Position numbers and translations under genes: made by a program. From Pseudoips prasinana (lineage: Eukaryota > Arthropoda > Insecta > Lepidoptera > Nolidae), in NCBI GenBank assembly GCA_951640165.1, contig OX621265.1, positions 17,187,001 through 17,251,000 on the forward strand: a stretch of 64,000 bases of DNA, in the 5' to 3' direction. Shown here one piece after another: positions 1 through 11,734 of the stretch. The notes below the pieces were generated by a model, which saw only the letters and a program-made list of their open reading frames with translations, was not told the DNA's origin and did no database searches. Every line of letters begins with the position of its first letter. Position 1 is the first letter of the stretch.

Positions 1-334
1 TGCACGACAATTTTCTCGCGTTAAATTCATGCTGACATGACACGGCACAATTTTCAATTTGCCGCCAAATCGTAAACAAATGAGTTCGTTTTTCATAATT
101 TGAACTCCTTTTTTTATTATTTCGTTTACAAGTGGCCAGTTCTAAAAACTATACAGACGGTTATTCTAGGTAATAAATACAGTTTCTGTATAAATTTGTC
201 AATGTTTAACTTTTTTGCTAAATAAAACACCAACAACCTAGCAGGACTAAATTGCTAACATCATGAGCAACAACTATTGTTCTACGAGTTTGGACATAAC
301 TCAATACATAAAATTAATCAATACAAAAAATATA

Positions 335-358
335 ACAAAGGAGTGTACACTCCTTTGT
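335..358. repeat. Perfect 24-bp palindrome next to truncated transposase
   Basis: The sequence acaaaggagtgt is followed directly by its reverse complement, with no loop. It lies just past the point where the transposase frame is truncated and could be a fused pair of element ends or a repair scar. Confidence 0.6.
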
Positions 359-380
359 AATATTTTTTTTTATCTAATTA

Positions 381-1040
381 CTAGTAATTGTATTTCGATC
401 CTCTAACGATTGTTGCGTAATGACCTGTCCTTCCGAAGAACAAGGCCACCATCTTTTTTCGCACGCTTCGACCTCTCTTCACTTTAGTTGGCAACTCCTC
501 GGAAGGAAACACCCAGACAGCAGACTGTCTCTTAGTTTCGGGATCATAACCATAAATTATGCTGTCGTCCCCCGCACGTATGTCGAACACAACATTTGAG
601 TCACCTCCGTTAAATCTTTGAACCATTTCACGACACCAATTAACACGACGGAGTTTTTGGGCCTCTGTCAAATTATGAGGTATCCACCGGCCACGCTTCC
701 TGACCGCTAAATGTTCATGGAGTATTTTGTGCACTTGACTCATACCGATGCCTAAACTCCGAATTTGCTGATAAGTCACTCTTTTATCATTATCTATTAT
801 ACGCCGCACAACACTTATGTAATCTTCAGTCGTCGCCGTAGAAGGCCGTCCTTCACGCAGATCATCGGTGAGATTAGTGCGACCACGTTCAAACTCATTA
901 AACCAGTTCTAAATAGTGACACGAGATAGGGCTTCATCGTGAAAGGCCAATCAAAGTCTATCATAAGTTTCTTGTTGACTTAAATGACATCGACAGTCAT
1001 AAAAAATAAGTGCACGACAATTTTCTCGCGTTAAATTCAT
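381..1040 (-). pseudogene. Mariner-family transposase, degenerate
   Basis: Tc1/mariner transposases cut and paste DNA at TA sites. Reading the minus strand from the ATG at 1040 gives an N-terminal helix-turn-helix region starting MNLTREN, then an uninterrupted stretch from 809 to 381. That stretch carries the mariner block YDPETKRQS and the block VKRGRSVRKKMVALFF. Stop codons lie in the N-terminal part, near 950 and 910. The segment around FDIRAGDD is shorter than in intact mariners, where an aspartate of the catalytic triad is expected. The C-terminal third is missing after HYATIV. The copy is dead. Family assignment is firm, subfamily is not. Confidence 0.85.
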
Positions 1041-1327
1041 GCTGACATGACACGGCACAATTTTCAATTTGCCGCCAAAACGTAAACAAATGAGTTCGTT
1101 TTTCATAATTTGAACTCCTTTTTTTATTATTTCGTTTACAAGTGGCCAGTTCTAAAAACTATACAGACGGTTATTCTAGGTAATAAATACAGTTTCTGTA
1201 TAAATTTGTCAATGTTTAACTTTTTTGCTAAATAAAACACCAACAACCTAGCAGGACTAAATTGCTAACATCATGAGCAACAACTATTGTTCTACGAGTT
1301 TGGACATAACTCAATACATAAAATTAA

Positions 1328-2902
1328 GATTGATTCTATAAGTTATTGTTGTACTGTCATGACATATGTAGGTGTATGTTTCATTCACACGACGCTTGGC
1401 TCGCGCTTGCACTGATAATAATAAAAACACTTTCTTCGCTACCTAGATAGTTATCTAGTTAATTTCACGGCGTGGTGTAGGCACATTTGGAAACCTTGTT
1501 GCTCATTGGCGATAGTCATCTCTGCGATGCGCGTAGAGTTATAAACTTTCAAGCGTGAAACTAAATTAATGCTTATTTTTGTACGAAAACAAAGTCTAAC
1601 AAATTATCATAAATTGTAGAACAAAAGTTGTTACGTATGGTGTTAGCTATCTAGTCCAGTGAGGTTGATGGTGTTTTACAAATAACCCGGAACGGCCTCC
1701 ACGACACAAGGAATCTTAGCGTAGAGACCAGTGATTTATGTCACCTTTGTATTTTTTCCTGAATAATTAAGATTATTATTATTATAAAATAGCCCAATGT
1801 CTGAAGGAACAGTAAAGCGCCCTAATACTGCCCGTGCGACATGTCTACTGGAGTGTGTGTGTTGAACAAACGATACCAACCTGAACCTGAAGTGAATTTA
1901 ATTTTGCGTACAGTAAAAGCTCTTTATTCCCGGGGTATTATGGAGTGGATTTATGGAGCGTATTCCATAAATATTCCGCGTATACAGAAACCGTGAATAT
2001 GGAATGGCTTCGAATTTTTTTATCGGTCATATAGTTGATTCGTTTACATTGAATGAGCAAACGACACTCCATGGCGTAAACGATCAAGCAATTCTATTTT
2101 ATCTTAAAGCTACCGCTTTACACAGTTATTTTTCGCGTCGAAACTTGTTTTAATTTTTTTTTGTCGATATAATAAATTGGAAAGTAAGCGGCATACCATT
2201 TAAAATGTAATTATAACTAACTATATATGTCAAATGAAGTAATAATAATAACTTTTTTATTACTTCATTTGACACAAACTATTCGAAATTCATCTCTGTT
2301 TTAAAAGTATATTGGATTAACTACATATAAGAATCCTTATTAATATTTTTGTACCTGCCGATTAGATATGCGAATAAAAAAATATTAGCCTTGAATTTAG
2401 GAACTGGGTCGCAATTTTTTTGTCCGCGAATAGTGAAAACGCGAATGAAGTGTAAGGTATACATCCTAGCTGATTATTATTTTGTACGTTGCATAATCAT
2501 TTGTAGGTTATACTAGGACCTTAAGATAATTACTTCAAGCTATTTCTATAATTTATTATGTACAACTTTTATTTACATTTTTACGGAATTACGAATTGAG
2601 CGGGCAACATTATTGAGTTTGACGTACGGAAAATAACACAAAGATGACACATTCGACTTACAGAAGGAAGCTCGAAAAAGGAACTTCAAGTGTATTTTAA
2701 AAACGTATTAAAATACGTACTTTAATTTAAAACAAAAGATTGAATTTCATCAAACTAACACTTCATTAATTCTCGAAGTGGTGTCGACAGGCTACTATAT
2801 GTTTCACAAAGCTGTATAAATCTGATTATTATATTAATTAAAGATGTGTTTTCGGACTGCATGACACGCATATATTATTATTTTCTTTTCATTTTTGCAC
2901 AG
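1328..2902. other. AT-rich non-coding stretch, presumed FAR-A intron
   Basis: No convincing exon, transposon protein or RNA gene was seen on either strand apart from the hairpin at 2228-2274. It lies directly upstream of a FAR-A splice acceptor, so it is probably intron. Confidence 0.5.
2228..2274. repeat. Hairpin with 18-bp perfect arms and 11-bp loop
   Basis: Left arm 2228-2245 (begins tgtcaaatgaag) is the exact reverse complement of 2257-2274. No gene is associated. Confidence 0.7.
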
Positions 2903-5836
2903 AAACGCTGATAGATACTCTTTACGGTGATGAATACGTGCGCATGAGTTCACCAATGTGCCTGTGGTATCCCTACGCCGTTAGCACGAAGCATTTGTGG
3001 CTGTACTGGCTGCTGACTTGGGTCCTTCATTACATTCCGGCCTATTTCATCGACGCTGTAGTAAATTTACTCGGAGTGAGGCCTAAAAATATTCCACCGT
3101 ATGTATTTCAAGGGCACTAAGTAAACTTTCTGCCATTTCTATTGAGGTTTTACATCCTGATAAAACTGTTGGAACTCGCTGCCAGAATTAACTATCCATT
3201 TTCGGCTTACCAGTACGTTTAGACCAGGTGTTCAGCTTTTGGCTATTTATGTATAGCGATTGACATAGTTGTATGAACTACATACTATGTTCTACCCGAA
3301 GGCATACAAATGTTCGTTTTATGCTGACAGATACATTGTATAACAATAATTTAGCTTGAGTTTACTGGTTTACAGTCAGGGTCACTGACCGCTAGACTAA
3401 CAGGCCATATATACATAGCAATAATTCCTTAAGGTAACTGATCACTTTACCGATTTATTTTTGTTCGATTTTCATTTTACTGAAAACTTTTGACTATATT
3501 ATGATAGGGAACCGCATATATATCGTTATAGTAAATTGTTTTTATTTTATAGATGTTTCTGAACTAACGGTACTGTCGATGAGAAATATGTTTCTCGAAT
3601 ATATACTACCGTTGCATCGCCTAATTTTTCAGTGTTCACAATATACATGTTTTGTTATTTTACAGCCTTGTCAAAATTTACACCAAGATATATAAAGTGG
3701 GCCTAAGCTATAGTTATTTCATTAAAAACTCGTGGAACTTCAAAGACGATAACCTTCAAGCTATGATAGAAAGGATGTCTCCGGCAGACAAAGCGATTTA
3801 CAACTGTGACATCAATAGTATTGATATGAAGGAACAATATTTAGCTTGGTGGTTAGAACTGAGAAGGTAAATAAATACTATTATCAAAATAACAGTATAA
3901 TTTTCATGTTAAACGATTTTACACGTCAGGCGTTGTGTTTTCAGAGTTTCAGGTAGGATTAAGAGAAGTACTACATCATCAGCCTGATATCGTCCACTGC
4001 TAGACCCAGGCCGTTAACGGCTGGAACCGTTGGAAAAATGTAAACAATGCTCAAGCATAAAAATATTATTTTTAAACGTAGGTAGGAAAACGTGTATTTA
4101 GCATTTAAATATAGATTTCATAAAAGTTGAAGAAATGGAATAAGAGCGTTGGGATAAATTCAACTAAAAATCAAAAAGTTAAGCTAGAAATAAGAAAGTT
4201 ATGCTATATATGTATTTAACTGCTTTGGATATCACCCCCACCTATTATCAGCAGCAATAACACAAACACGTATAGCAGCTCTAAGCCGATTTAACATGAC
4301 TGCCACTTGAAGTGCCATTAAGAAACTTTTCGTGAAGTTAATTTGTTATCGTCTCAAAATTCCTTACAGTACTATGAATTACTTGGACCTATGTAACAAA
4401 TTCCACATTCAACTTCTATTAAATCGAAGGCGTTTGACCGATTGCACGTTTTCATTAAAGGTTCTATCTAATGAAATTGACTATTCCAATATCTTAAAGA
4501 ACTTACTTCAACGTTCCCCAAATATCACCGAGATGGAATCCACCTATATTTAATTTATTTTCGCCGAATAATTATTGGCAAAATTTCTATATAGTGAGTA
4601 AGCAAATTTTAATAAATTATGTACGGAGTTTCATAATGACCCTTTTAATACCAAGAGCGAGACGGCACACTTAATTTTTTCCAATACCTTTTAACATATT
4701 TCCTTTATTCAGGTAGGTCAGTAAGTGTGTATCCGTCGCTATCCTCGAAAACCTGTAATTGGTTTAATGTTTCCTACTGTAACAGTTACAGTACTGTAAT
4801 ATTTTTTTTGATGTAGTTGTTTGTTTTCCTTGACATAAAAAATAAATAAATTATAAATTTACTTAATACTTACATGCACATCAATCATTCCGTAATGTGA
4901 GACTTATCTCTAGTGTGCTGCTTACCGTAAAAGTTTGAAGATATACATAGGTAGTCAGGTGGAACTATAATTTTTAGATTCTGTCTATGATGAATGATGA
5001 TGAATTCACTATGTATAAGATTACATTATAAAATTACTCCGTGCATGTTTTTCTTTCAGTTATGTGTTAATTCTTGGCAAAAGGATTGGAGGGATTTATG
5101 CCTTGAATCCCTCCAATCCTTTTGCCAAGAATTAAGACGTACCTATCATTAACGTAAGCATTTGTATTGCTGGGTGGTTAGGTTTACAAATGTTTGCTTT
5201 ATTTTCATTAATAGGATAATATGTTGAAAAACGCGATTATTTCTTTTATTTATTAATGAACACGAACACTACGCTTATGTTCCCTGTGGGACTCGGTTGC
5301 ATGTTAGCGTTACTTTTTATTTCATTCAGAGGAATAGAATAAACCAATGTAATTATAAATATTATAAAAGTGCCTTTTTAAATTGTTTATTTTAAAATAC
5401 TTCGTCATATGTTGAGACGAATTAAGATTATTCTGATCAAATAACTTTTGTTGATAGACGGAAGATTTTAAGAACACAGGGTCTTATCCCTAAGAGCCTT
5501 TTCACAATGTTCTGTTCAGTTATGTAGTCGGAGACATTACTGATATAAACTATGGAAGAAAGCTGAGATTTAAAACAGACATTAGAACAAAATGAAATAA
5601 AAAGCGCTTGGAGCAATTTATGACTTAGATAGACATGATGACGTATTGCCTTCTTTATTTTCAGGTTCGTCATTAAAGATGGACTTCAAGGGAGTGACTA
5701 TGGGTACCGAAAAGTGCAATGGCTGTACTACGCTAATCTTATTTTTCTGTGTCTCTATGCCTATGTTGCGTGGAGATTCTTTTATTTCGTCTTTTCTGTT
5801 AGGCATTTCTTGTTTGCTCTTGTTTTTAATTTCTAA
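2903..5836 (+). CDS. Fatty acyl-CoA reductase FAR-A, last three coding exons
   Basis: FARs reduce fatty acyl-CoA to fatty alcohol with NADPH, for waxes or, in moths, pheromone precursors. Exons 2903-3098, 3666-3866 and 5665-5836 (TAA stop at 5834-5836) are joined by GT-AG introns (gtatgt...acag; gtaaat...tcag) in matching phases. They give about 189 residues: a linker rich in aromatic residues (LWLYWLLTWVLHYIPAYFID), then the FAR C-terminal (male-sterility) domain with IKNSWNFKDDN, RMSPADKAIYNCDI and LRRFVIKDGLQ, then a hydrophobic C-terminal helix typical of ER-anchored FARs. The Rossmann domain and earlier exons lie beyond the left edge or are absent. The first exon starts inside a codon, so the gene must begin upstream. 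Function is inferred from family; substrate and tissue cannot be told. Confidence 0.85.
3977..4030 (-). repeat. Possible scrap of RTE 3' tail
   Basis: The text catcatcagcctgatatcgt followed by ccactgctagac resembles the antisense RTE tail seen clearly at 13508. Only about 50 bases, so weak. Confidence 0.35.
4330..4555 (+). pseudogene. Probable non-LTR retrotransposon C-terminal scrap
   Basis: A 73-codon frame reads LLLNRRRLTDCTFSLKVLSN then EIDYSNILK. This resembles the segment after the reverse transcriptase in Jockey/CR1-like elements, where a run of RR residues precedes FLYKLLN-type text. No upstream part was found. It lies in the FAR-A intron. Confidence 0.4.
5067..5135. repeat. Snap-back palindrome with 30-bp perfect arms
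   Basis: Arm 5067-5096 (begins ttaattcttggcaaaaggat) is the exact reverse complement of 5106-5135. The loop is 9 bases (tatgccttg). It lies in the last FAR-A intron, about 530 bp before the final exon. Confidence 0.95.
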
Positions 5837-5997
5837 ATAAATGAGAAGTATAAAATATCAAGGTGATCTTTTCTTTATCGTCATTTCTAAATACTACATA
5901 GTAAATTTAAAACATTAGCCTTGTGGACACTCCAATCATTTAATTCAGACACAGTCCATATTATTTGTTAGTAATACATCTTAATAGCAAGTGTTAG

Positions 5998-6220
5998 TGT
6001 TGGCGCCTAGCATTCCATTCAGAGCAATAAGTTTCGCTCACATTACTCGTAGTAAATTGTTTAGAGTTTAACATTGATCTTTTTTGTATAAGGTCAGGTC
6101 AAGGTTTCGTGTCAGCACAAAGTTGATCGCTCTGTTAAATTATGTAAAAGAACCTATTTATCTGTTTGAAATACAAGTGTAAAACTATCTGGGGGTTTAA
6201 TTTATGTCCAAAACGAGACA
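5998..6220 (+). repeat. 5' LTR of the BEL/Pao element
   Basis: Begins tgttggcgcctagcattcca and ends aaacgagaca. It matches 11496-11734 but is shorter because of an internal deletion after gtataaggt. The TSD GTTAG lies immediately upstream. Confidence 0.9.
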
Positions 6221-7019
6221 TAAAAATTTGGCCGTGACAATACGTTCTGCAAAACGAAAAAACAAACAAGAAATACGAAGCCCGGTTCTACATCAAGAAA
6301 CGATATTTTGGAGTATTTGGAGGCTCAGCCATTGTAGCCTTATACCCTGATTTACGGTCCAGAGTTCCAGACACAGTGATATCAACCGAAGGCGCCGTAC
6401 AACAGCCCGGCCAATGCAGCTAATTGCCCTTTCCTTGACCTTCTCACACTTTCTTCTCTTTTCGTTCTTTTTCCCTACTGATCTTGTATAGTGCATAGGT
6501 AAGCCCTGAGATTTTACATGTGCTTATTTCATACAGATAATTATGTACTTATATAAACAAAAAAGGTGTGATTAATTATTAAAATAAATATCTAAATAAA
6601 GTTAAAATTCATTTACTAAGTATATTGGCTGACCTCAATACCTGCGTCATTGCCGTATAGGTTTGAGTGACCGACTTATTTTTAAAGATAAAAACATTAT
6701 ATTTAGAACAGCTACAAATACATATATATTCTAAAGTTTTATCTATTATGGACAATTAAATGAAAGCGTAGGTAAATAATCATACTTTTATACAAGTTAT
6801 TAAGATCGTTACGTCATTTGCGACGTCCGCGGCCTGCTATACCTGTAGTCAAGCCTCATAAACGGAGTACGGTCGAGTTCAGCACCGGCATTTCCAGACC
6901 ACAGGTGACACAGGAAGAGGGACGTAAGATAAACATTTAATTAGTAGTTTATTGTATTCTTGCATAGTTTACCGTATAGTTTTTTATTACTAAAATACAC
7001 ATTTCTTTATTTACTTACA
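6221..7019. other. BEL/Pao leader region
   Basis: Untranslated leader between LTR and gag. No clear tRNA primer-binding site was recognised right after the LTR. Nothing else identifiable. Confidence 0.5.
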
Positions 7020-8400
7020 ATGTCCAAGAATGACGCTTCTATGCAAGAATTACAAGATCTCATTGTGAAGCGTAGTTCGGTAAAGGGACAAATTACCAAG
7101 TTTAAGAACTATTTACGAGTCTGTTGTCTAAGAATTCTGTTACACGTATTGAATTAACCGAGTTGAGACTTAAACTTGATAAATTTGAGTCATTGTCGGT
7201 CCGGTTCGATGACTTGCAGAATCAAATTGAGATATTAAATCCAAGTAATTTATCAATTAAGATTGATGAAAGGGATAATATTGAACAATTATCCATAACA
7301 AACATTGCGAGTGCTCAGAATTTCATGCAAGATCGTCAGCCTAATAATCTCCTGGAACCTGGTAACCGGCCCAATTCTAGCCATGGTTCAGTTGCTCATT
7401 TGAGTACTGACAATCACGAAGTAGGGTTTAAACTGCCACAGATACAAATTGCTAAATTCAACGAAACATTCTTCCGTTGGCTTGAATTTCGTGACACATT
7501 TAAGTCAGTCATACATAATAATGATCGCATTGCATCTGTTAATAAATTTCACTATCTAATATCTTATTTGGAGGGAGATGCAGCTAGAATAGTGAGTAAC
7601 TTAGAAGTCTCCAATTTTAATTATAGTGTTGCCTGGAAATTGCTATGAGCGATATGACAATAAGCGACAGCTAATAAGCCACCACTTGTCTTCCTTATTA
7701 AACATACATCCAATGCCGCGCGAGTCAGATAAACTCTCAAGTTCATTAGCAAGAACTTGAGAGCGTTGTCTGGCTTGGGGTTAAGTGTTGAAAATTGGGA
7801 TGTTTTATTAATACATATATTGTGCTCTAAGCTAGATAATCGTACTCTTACCAAACGGGAAGAATGGCGTGGCACCTTGGACGAGTCAACACCTAACTTA
7901 CAACAATTCAATAAATTTCTTATTGATCGAGCAGATGTCCTTGTGTCTCTAAATGATTCTTCATCAAACCATAACAATAATAAGGCATCGGCTTCTACGT
8001 CTCTTAAAGGTACCAACAATAAGGCAGAATGTCAGCATAATAAATGTAACATGCCAGTCAGTTTATCAGTCTGCTTGTCAGAGTAATTCTTCATCTTCTT
8101 CAGGTTGCGTTGTTTGTCAGGGCGAACATAGAATCTACGATTGTCCTATTTTTAAGAGTGTGGAAGATCGCTTAACTGAAGTAAATAAATTAAATCTTTG
8201 TTCAAATTGCTTAAGGCCCGGGCACATTACACGAAACTGCTACCTCAGACCTTGTCGGGAGTGTAAAAAAAAGCACAACGCTCTTTTACACGTTCCGGTA
8301 GTTACCGAATCCCTTCCTACGGGCACTACAACCACCTCATCATGCGGTACGATACCTAATCATACTACCCAGAGTTCAAAACATATATTACGATCTACTG
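7020..8400 (+). pseudogene. BEL/Pao gag, frameshifted
   Basis: Gag builds the particle and packages RNA. A start at 7020 (MSKNDASMQELQ) leads into a coiled N-terminal region, shifts frame near 7115, then continues in DUF1759-type text (FKLPQIQIAKFNETFFRWLE) to a break near 7648. A further piece is read at 7757-8086 (LGLSVENWDVLLIHILCSKL). The zinc-knuckle region follows at about 8105-8290 (CVVCQGEHRIYDC, CSNCLRPGHITRNC, CRECKKKHNALLH). A small imperfect palindrome lies at 7734-7763 at one of the breaks. Non-functional. Confidence 0.85.
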
Positions 8401-8423
8401 CTTTAGTTGAGGTGTGTAACCCT

Positions 8424-8470
8424 ACAACAAATAAAACAGAACAACGTACTTGTTCTGTTTTATTTGTTGT
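8424..8470. repeat. Snap-back palindrome at a gag-pol deletion junction
   Basis: 21-bp arms 8424-8444 and 8450-8470 (acaacaaataaaacagaaca and its complement) with the 5-base loop cgtac. On the left the frame is start-of-protease text (STALVEVCNPTTNK). On the right it is already inside RT (KIHVVFDGSA). The protease is gone exactly here. Confidence 0.9.
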
Positions 8471-11400
8471 GGGGTGATGGCAGTGAATCCACTAAAATCC
8501 ATGTTGTTTTTGATGGATCGGCACCTACCTCATCTGGATTGTCAATCACTGACATCCTTATGATAGGTAAAAATATACAGGACTCTCTTTTCTCCATTCT
8601 AGTAAGGGCTAGACAAAACAAGTACCTCCTGACCGGCGATATAGAGAAAATATATCGCCAGGTGCAAATTAATGACGAGGAGGACCGAAATCTCCCAATC
8701 TGAGTCCCAACCTATTAAAACTAAATACTGTAACTTACGACATGGCAAGTTCCAGTATTTGAGTACACGTTGTCTGTGAAAAACTAGGAGAAGAAAATTC
8801 AGATGAAACCACTAAAAATATAATTCAGCACGACTTTTATGTGGATGACATGATTACATCTCATGATAGTGAACACGAATTAAAACATATTCTTCTAGGG
8901 GTTACTGAGGCACTTAAATTAGGTTGCTTTAACCTAAGAAAACTTAAAACTAACATAACTAATTTTTGACTCATGTTCTCTAGATGTTAGTGAAAGGTTA
9001 ACTCAGTGAGTCTTCTAGTATCCTTGATTCGGGCTGGGATCCATCGACAGATACACTTCATTTTCCAATGCGATTCCCAGTTCCTTTCGATAGCAATCAC
9101 CCGACTAAACGTTTAATACTGTCTAATTTATTTAAAATTTTCGACCCCTTGGGTTTGCTCAGTCCGTGTGTAATGCAAACCAAGGTTTTATTACGACAGT
9201 TTTGGCTGGAGAAATTAGGTTGGGATGATGCAATTCCTGAAAATATTGCTTTGAGCTGAGCTAAGTTTACCGATGATTCTCTATCTTCACTTGAGAACAT
9301 AAAATCCAAGGCATGTTCTCTGTGATGAGCCGATATTTATACAACTTCACTGTTTCTGTGATGCTTCTCAAACTGCGTATGGAGTTTGTATATATGCATG
9401 ATCAGTGAACTCTGCTAATGAAGTCACTGTAAAATTATTATGTGCTAAATCCAAGATTGCGCCAACTAAACCTACAACGATCGCACGCTTAGAGCTCTGT
9501 GCTGCGCTATTGGCCGCTAAATTGTGTAAGGCGGTAAATAGTGAGGTTTATTGGAGTGATTCTAGTATTGTTCTGGCATGGCTTCATTCCAGTTTTAAGA
9601 ATTTTAAAACCTTTGTTGCAAATAGAGTTTCCGAAATTTGTGAACTGACAGACATAAATTCTTGGCGTCACGTTCCAACATCAGTCAATCCAGCTGATCG
9701 CATATCTAGCGGGTCAGTCCTAATCATATTTAAGACAGTTTGTTATGGTGGTCAATATTTATTACAATCTGAAGACACTTGGCCTGTTTTGAATAACAAT
9801 GAAGTGAATGCGAACAACTGACCGGAAATAAAACAAAATTCTGCCATTGTTAACTTAGAAACTTCAACAGAATGTTTTATTAATTTTCAAAACTATCAAA
9901 GTTACGATTGCTTAAGTCGAATATTTGCCTCCGTGATACGATATATTAAGAATTTAAAATTAAAGTCTTGCAATAAATCTATAGTATCAGGTACTTTAAA
10001 AAGAAGTGAGCTACATAAGTCATTTATTAACTTGTGTCGTTTAGCACAGCAACAGTCATTACCAAGCGAATGCAAGGTACTCGCCCACGGCCGCTCATTA
10101 AAATTTAAATCTAAACTTTTATCATTGACTCCTTTCTATTGCCCCAATGACCAATTAAATGCGCCTTGTATTGCATATCCGATTTGGGTAGACTGTGAAT
10201 CTAACCTAGAAATAAGACCTAACATGTACACAGTTTGGCAATAAATAAATCTTTATCTTTCTCGAGTTGGCGGTCGTATTGATTCCTCAAAATATCATTA
10301 TGATAAAAAAACACCCTGTGTTGCTTGATGCATCTCATCATCTCACGAAATTAATATTTCAATATGAACATATTCGAAATCCACATGCGGGCCCACAGTT
10401 GCTACTGGGAATTATTAGAGATTACATTTGGCCTATTAATGGCAGACGTCTTGCTCGACAAACTGCTCGTCAATGCGCCAAGTGTCGGCGGTTTCAAGCT
10501 AAGCCGTTGGAACCTATAATAGGTAATTTACCTTCCCAAAGGGTCACGCCTAACTTCCCATTTACTACTGTAGGCATAGACTTCGCCGGTCCCTTTTTTA
10601 TTCTAAATAAGAAGGGACGCGGTTCGAAATTAGTTAAAGGTTATCCTTGTCTTTTTGTATGCCTAACGTATAAATGTGTTCATCTTGAGGCTGTAAGTGA
10701 TTTAACTAAAGATGAAGATACTTTTCGACGGTTTGTGTCACGACGTGAAAGGCCATTGGAGGTGTTTTGCGATAATGGTCGTAATTTTGTATCTGGTGCT
10801 AAGGAACTAAATCATTTTTTTAAGATTAACGCGGACTCTCTTTCTGATTTTGCAAGCCAGGGAGGGATCAATTTTGTTTTCTCACCCTCCTACGCCCCTC
10901 ACTTTGGTGGTATCTGGGAAGCCGGTGTGAAATCGGCCTAGTATCATATAAAACGTGTGATGGGCAATTCTCATTTAACTTTTGAAGACCTGTCTACGCT
11001 TTTTGCACATGTAGAATCCATTCTAAATAGTCGTCCACTTTGCCCGTTATCCTCATCGCCTGATGATCTTCTTTGCCTTACCCCTGGTCACTTTATTTTT
11101 GGCCGGCCCCTCACCGCTCTTCCATCACCTGCCTTAGACGACCGCAATTCCAATAATCTACAACGCTACCAACGAATACAGCAAATTCATCAACATTTCT
11201 GGCGTCGGTGGCAGCAAGAATATATCGCTGACTTACAACAACGTAGTAAATGGAGAACCGATAAGTCAAGCCTGAACATTGGTGATTTAGTCCTTCTGAA
11301 AGAGGATAATACGCCACGTCTGTGTTGGAGACTGGGACGAGTCCAAAATTTTTTTCCTGGATCAGACGGAATTTCTCGCGTTGCTGATGTGAAGACCTAT

Positions 11401-11475
11401 AGAGAACTTGTACGACGTCCTTTAGTACGTCTCTGCCCCCTGCTTTCCTCAGATGAAATAAAGGGTTGGAACTGA
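8471..11475 (+). pseudogene. BEL/Pao pol: RT, RNase H, integrase, broken
   Basis: RT text begins KIHVVFDGSAPTSSGLS and reaches the catalytic YVDD at about 8838 (FYVDDMITSHDS). Then come a connection region (NLFKIFDPLGLLSPCVMQTK, 9119-), RNase H (IARLELCAALLAAKL, YWSDSSIVLAWL, 9400-9720), and integrase with the zinc region (HIRNPHAG...CAKCRRF), the DDE core (TVGIDFAGP, FCDNGRNFV, GGIWEAGVKSA) and the C-terminal part to 11475 (LVRRPLVRLCPL). Stops occur at 10939 and elsewhere, and frames change several times. The integrase acidic residues are visible but the protein cannot be made whole. Confidence 0.88.
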
Positions 11476-11495
11476 AGATTTCATCGGCGGGAGGA

Positions 11496-11734
11496 TGTTG
11501 GCGCCTAGCATTCCATTCAGAGCAATAAGTTTCGCTCATATTAGTCGTAGTAAATTGTTTAGAGTTTAACATTTTTCTTTTTTGTATAAGGTACCCCCCA
11601 CATTGATTTTAGTAAAAAATTTCGTGTCAGCAAAAAGTTGATCGCTCCGTTAAATTATGTAAAAGAACCTATTTATCTGTAAAAATACAAGTGTAAAGCT
11701 ATCTGGGGGTTTTATTTATGTCCAAAACGAGATA
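11496..11734 (+). repeat. 3' LTR of the BEL/Pao element
   Basis: Begins tgttggcgcctagcattcca, 20 bases after the integrase stop, and ends aaacgagata. TSD GTTAG follows. Confidence 0.9.

Larger units (their letters stand above)
1..1327 (-). repeat. Head-to-tail duplicated mariner-derived unit (period 1,010 bp)
   Basis: Bases 1-317 and 1011-1327 are the same sequence in the same orientation. By eye only position 70 versus 1080 differs. Between them lies one mariner transposase relic. Both copies contain the same transposase start region (30-28 and 1040-1038 on the minus strand), so a second transposase copy must run off the left edge. This is a tandem duplication of a mariner fragment. The window edge hides whether it is two copies or a longer array. 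Confidence 0.85.

Noticed and set aside
7621..8019. 132-codon minus-strand open frame
   Set aside because: Antisense to BEL gag; no family resemblance of its own.
8638..8664. Palindrome ggcgatatagag/atatatcgcc
   Set aside because: Falls in normal BEL RT codons (LTGDIEKIYRQV). 9-bp arms are short enough to be chance.
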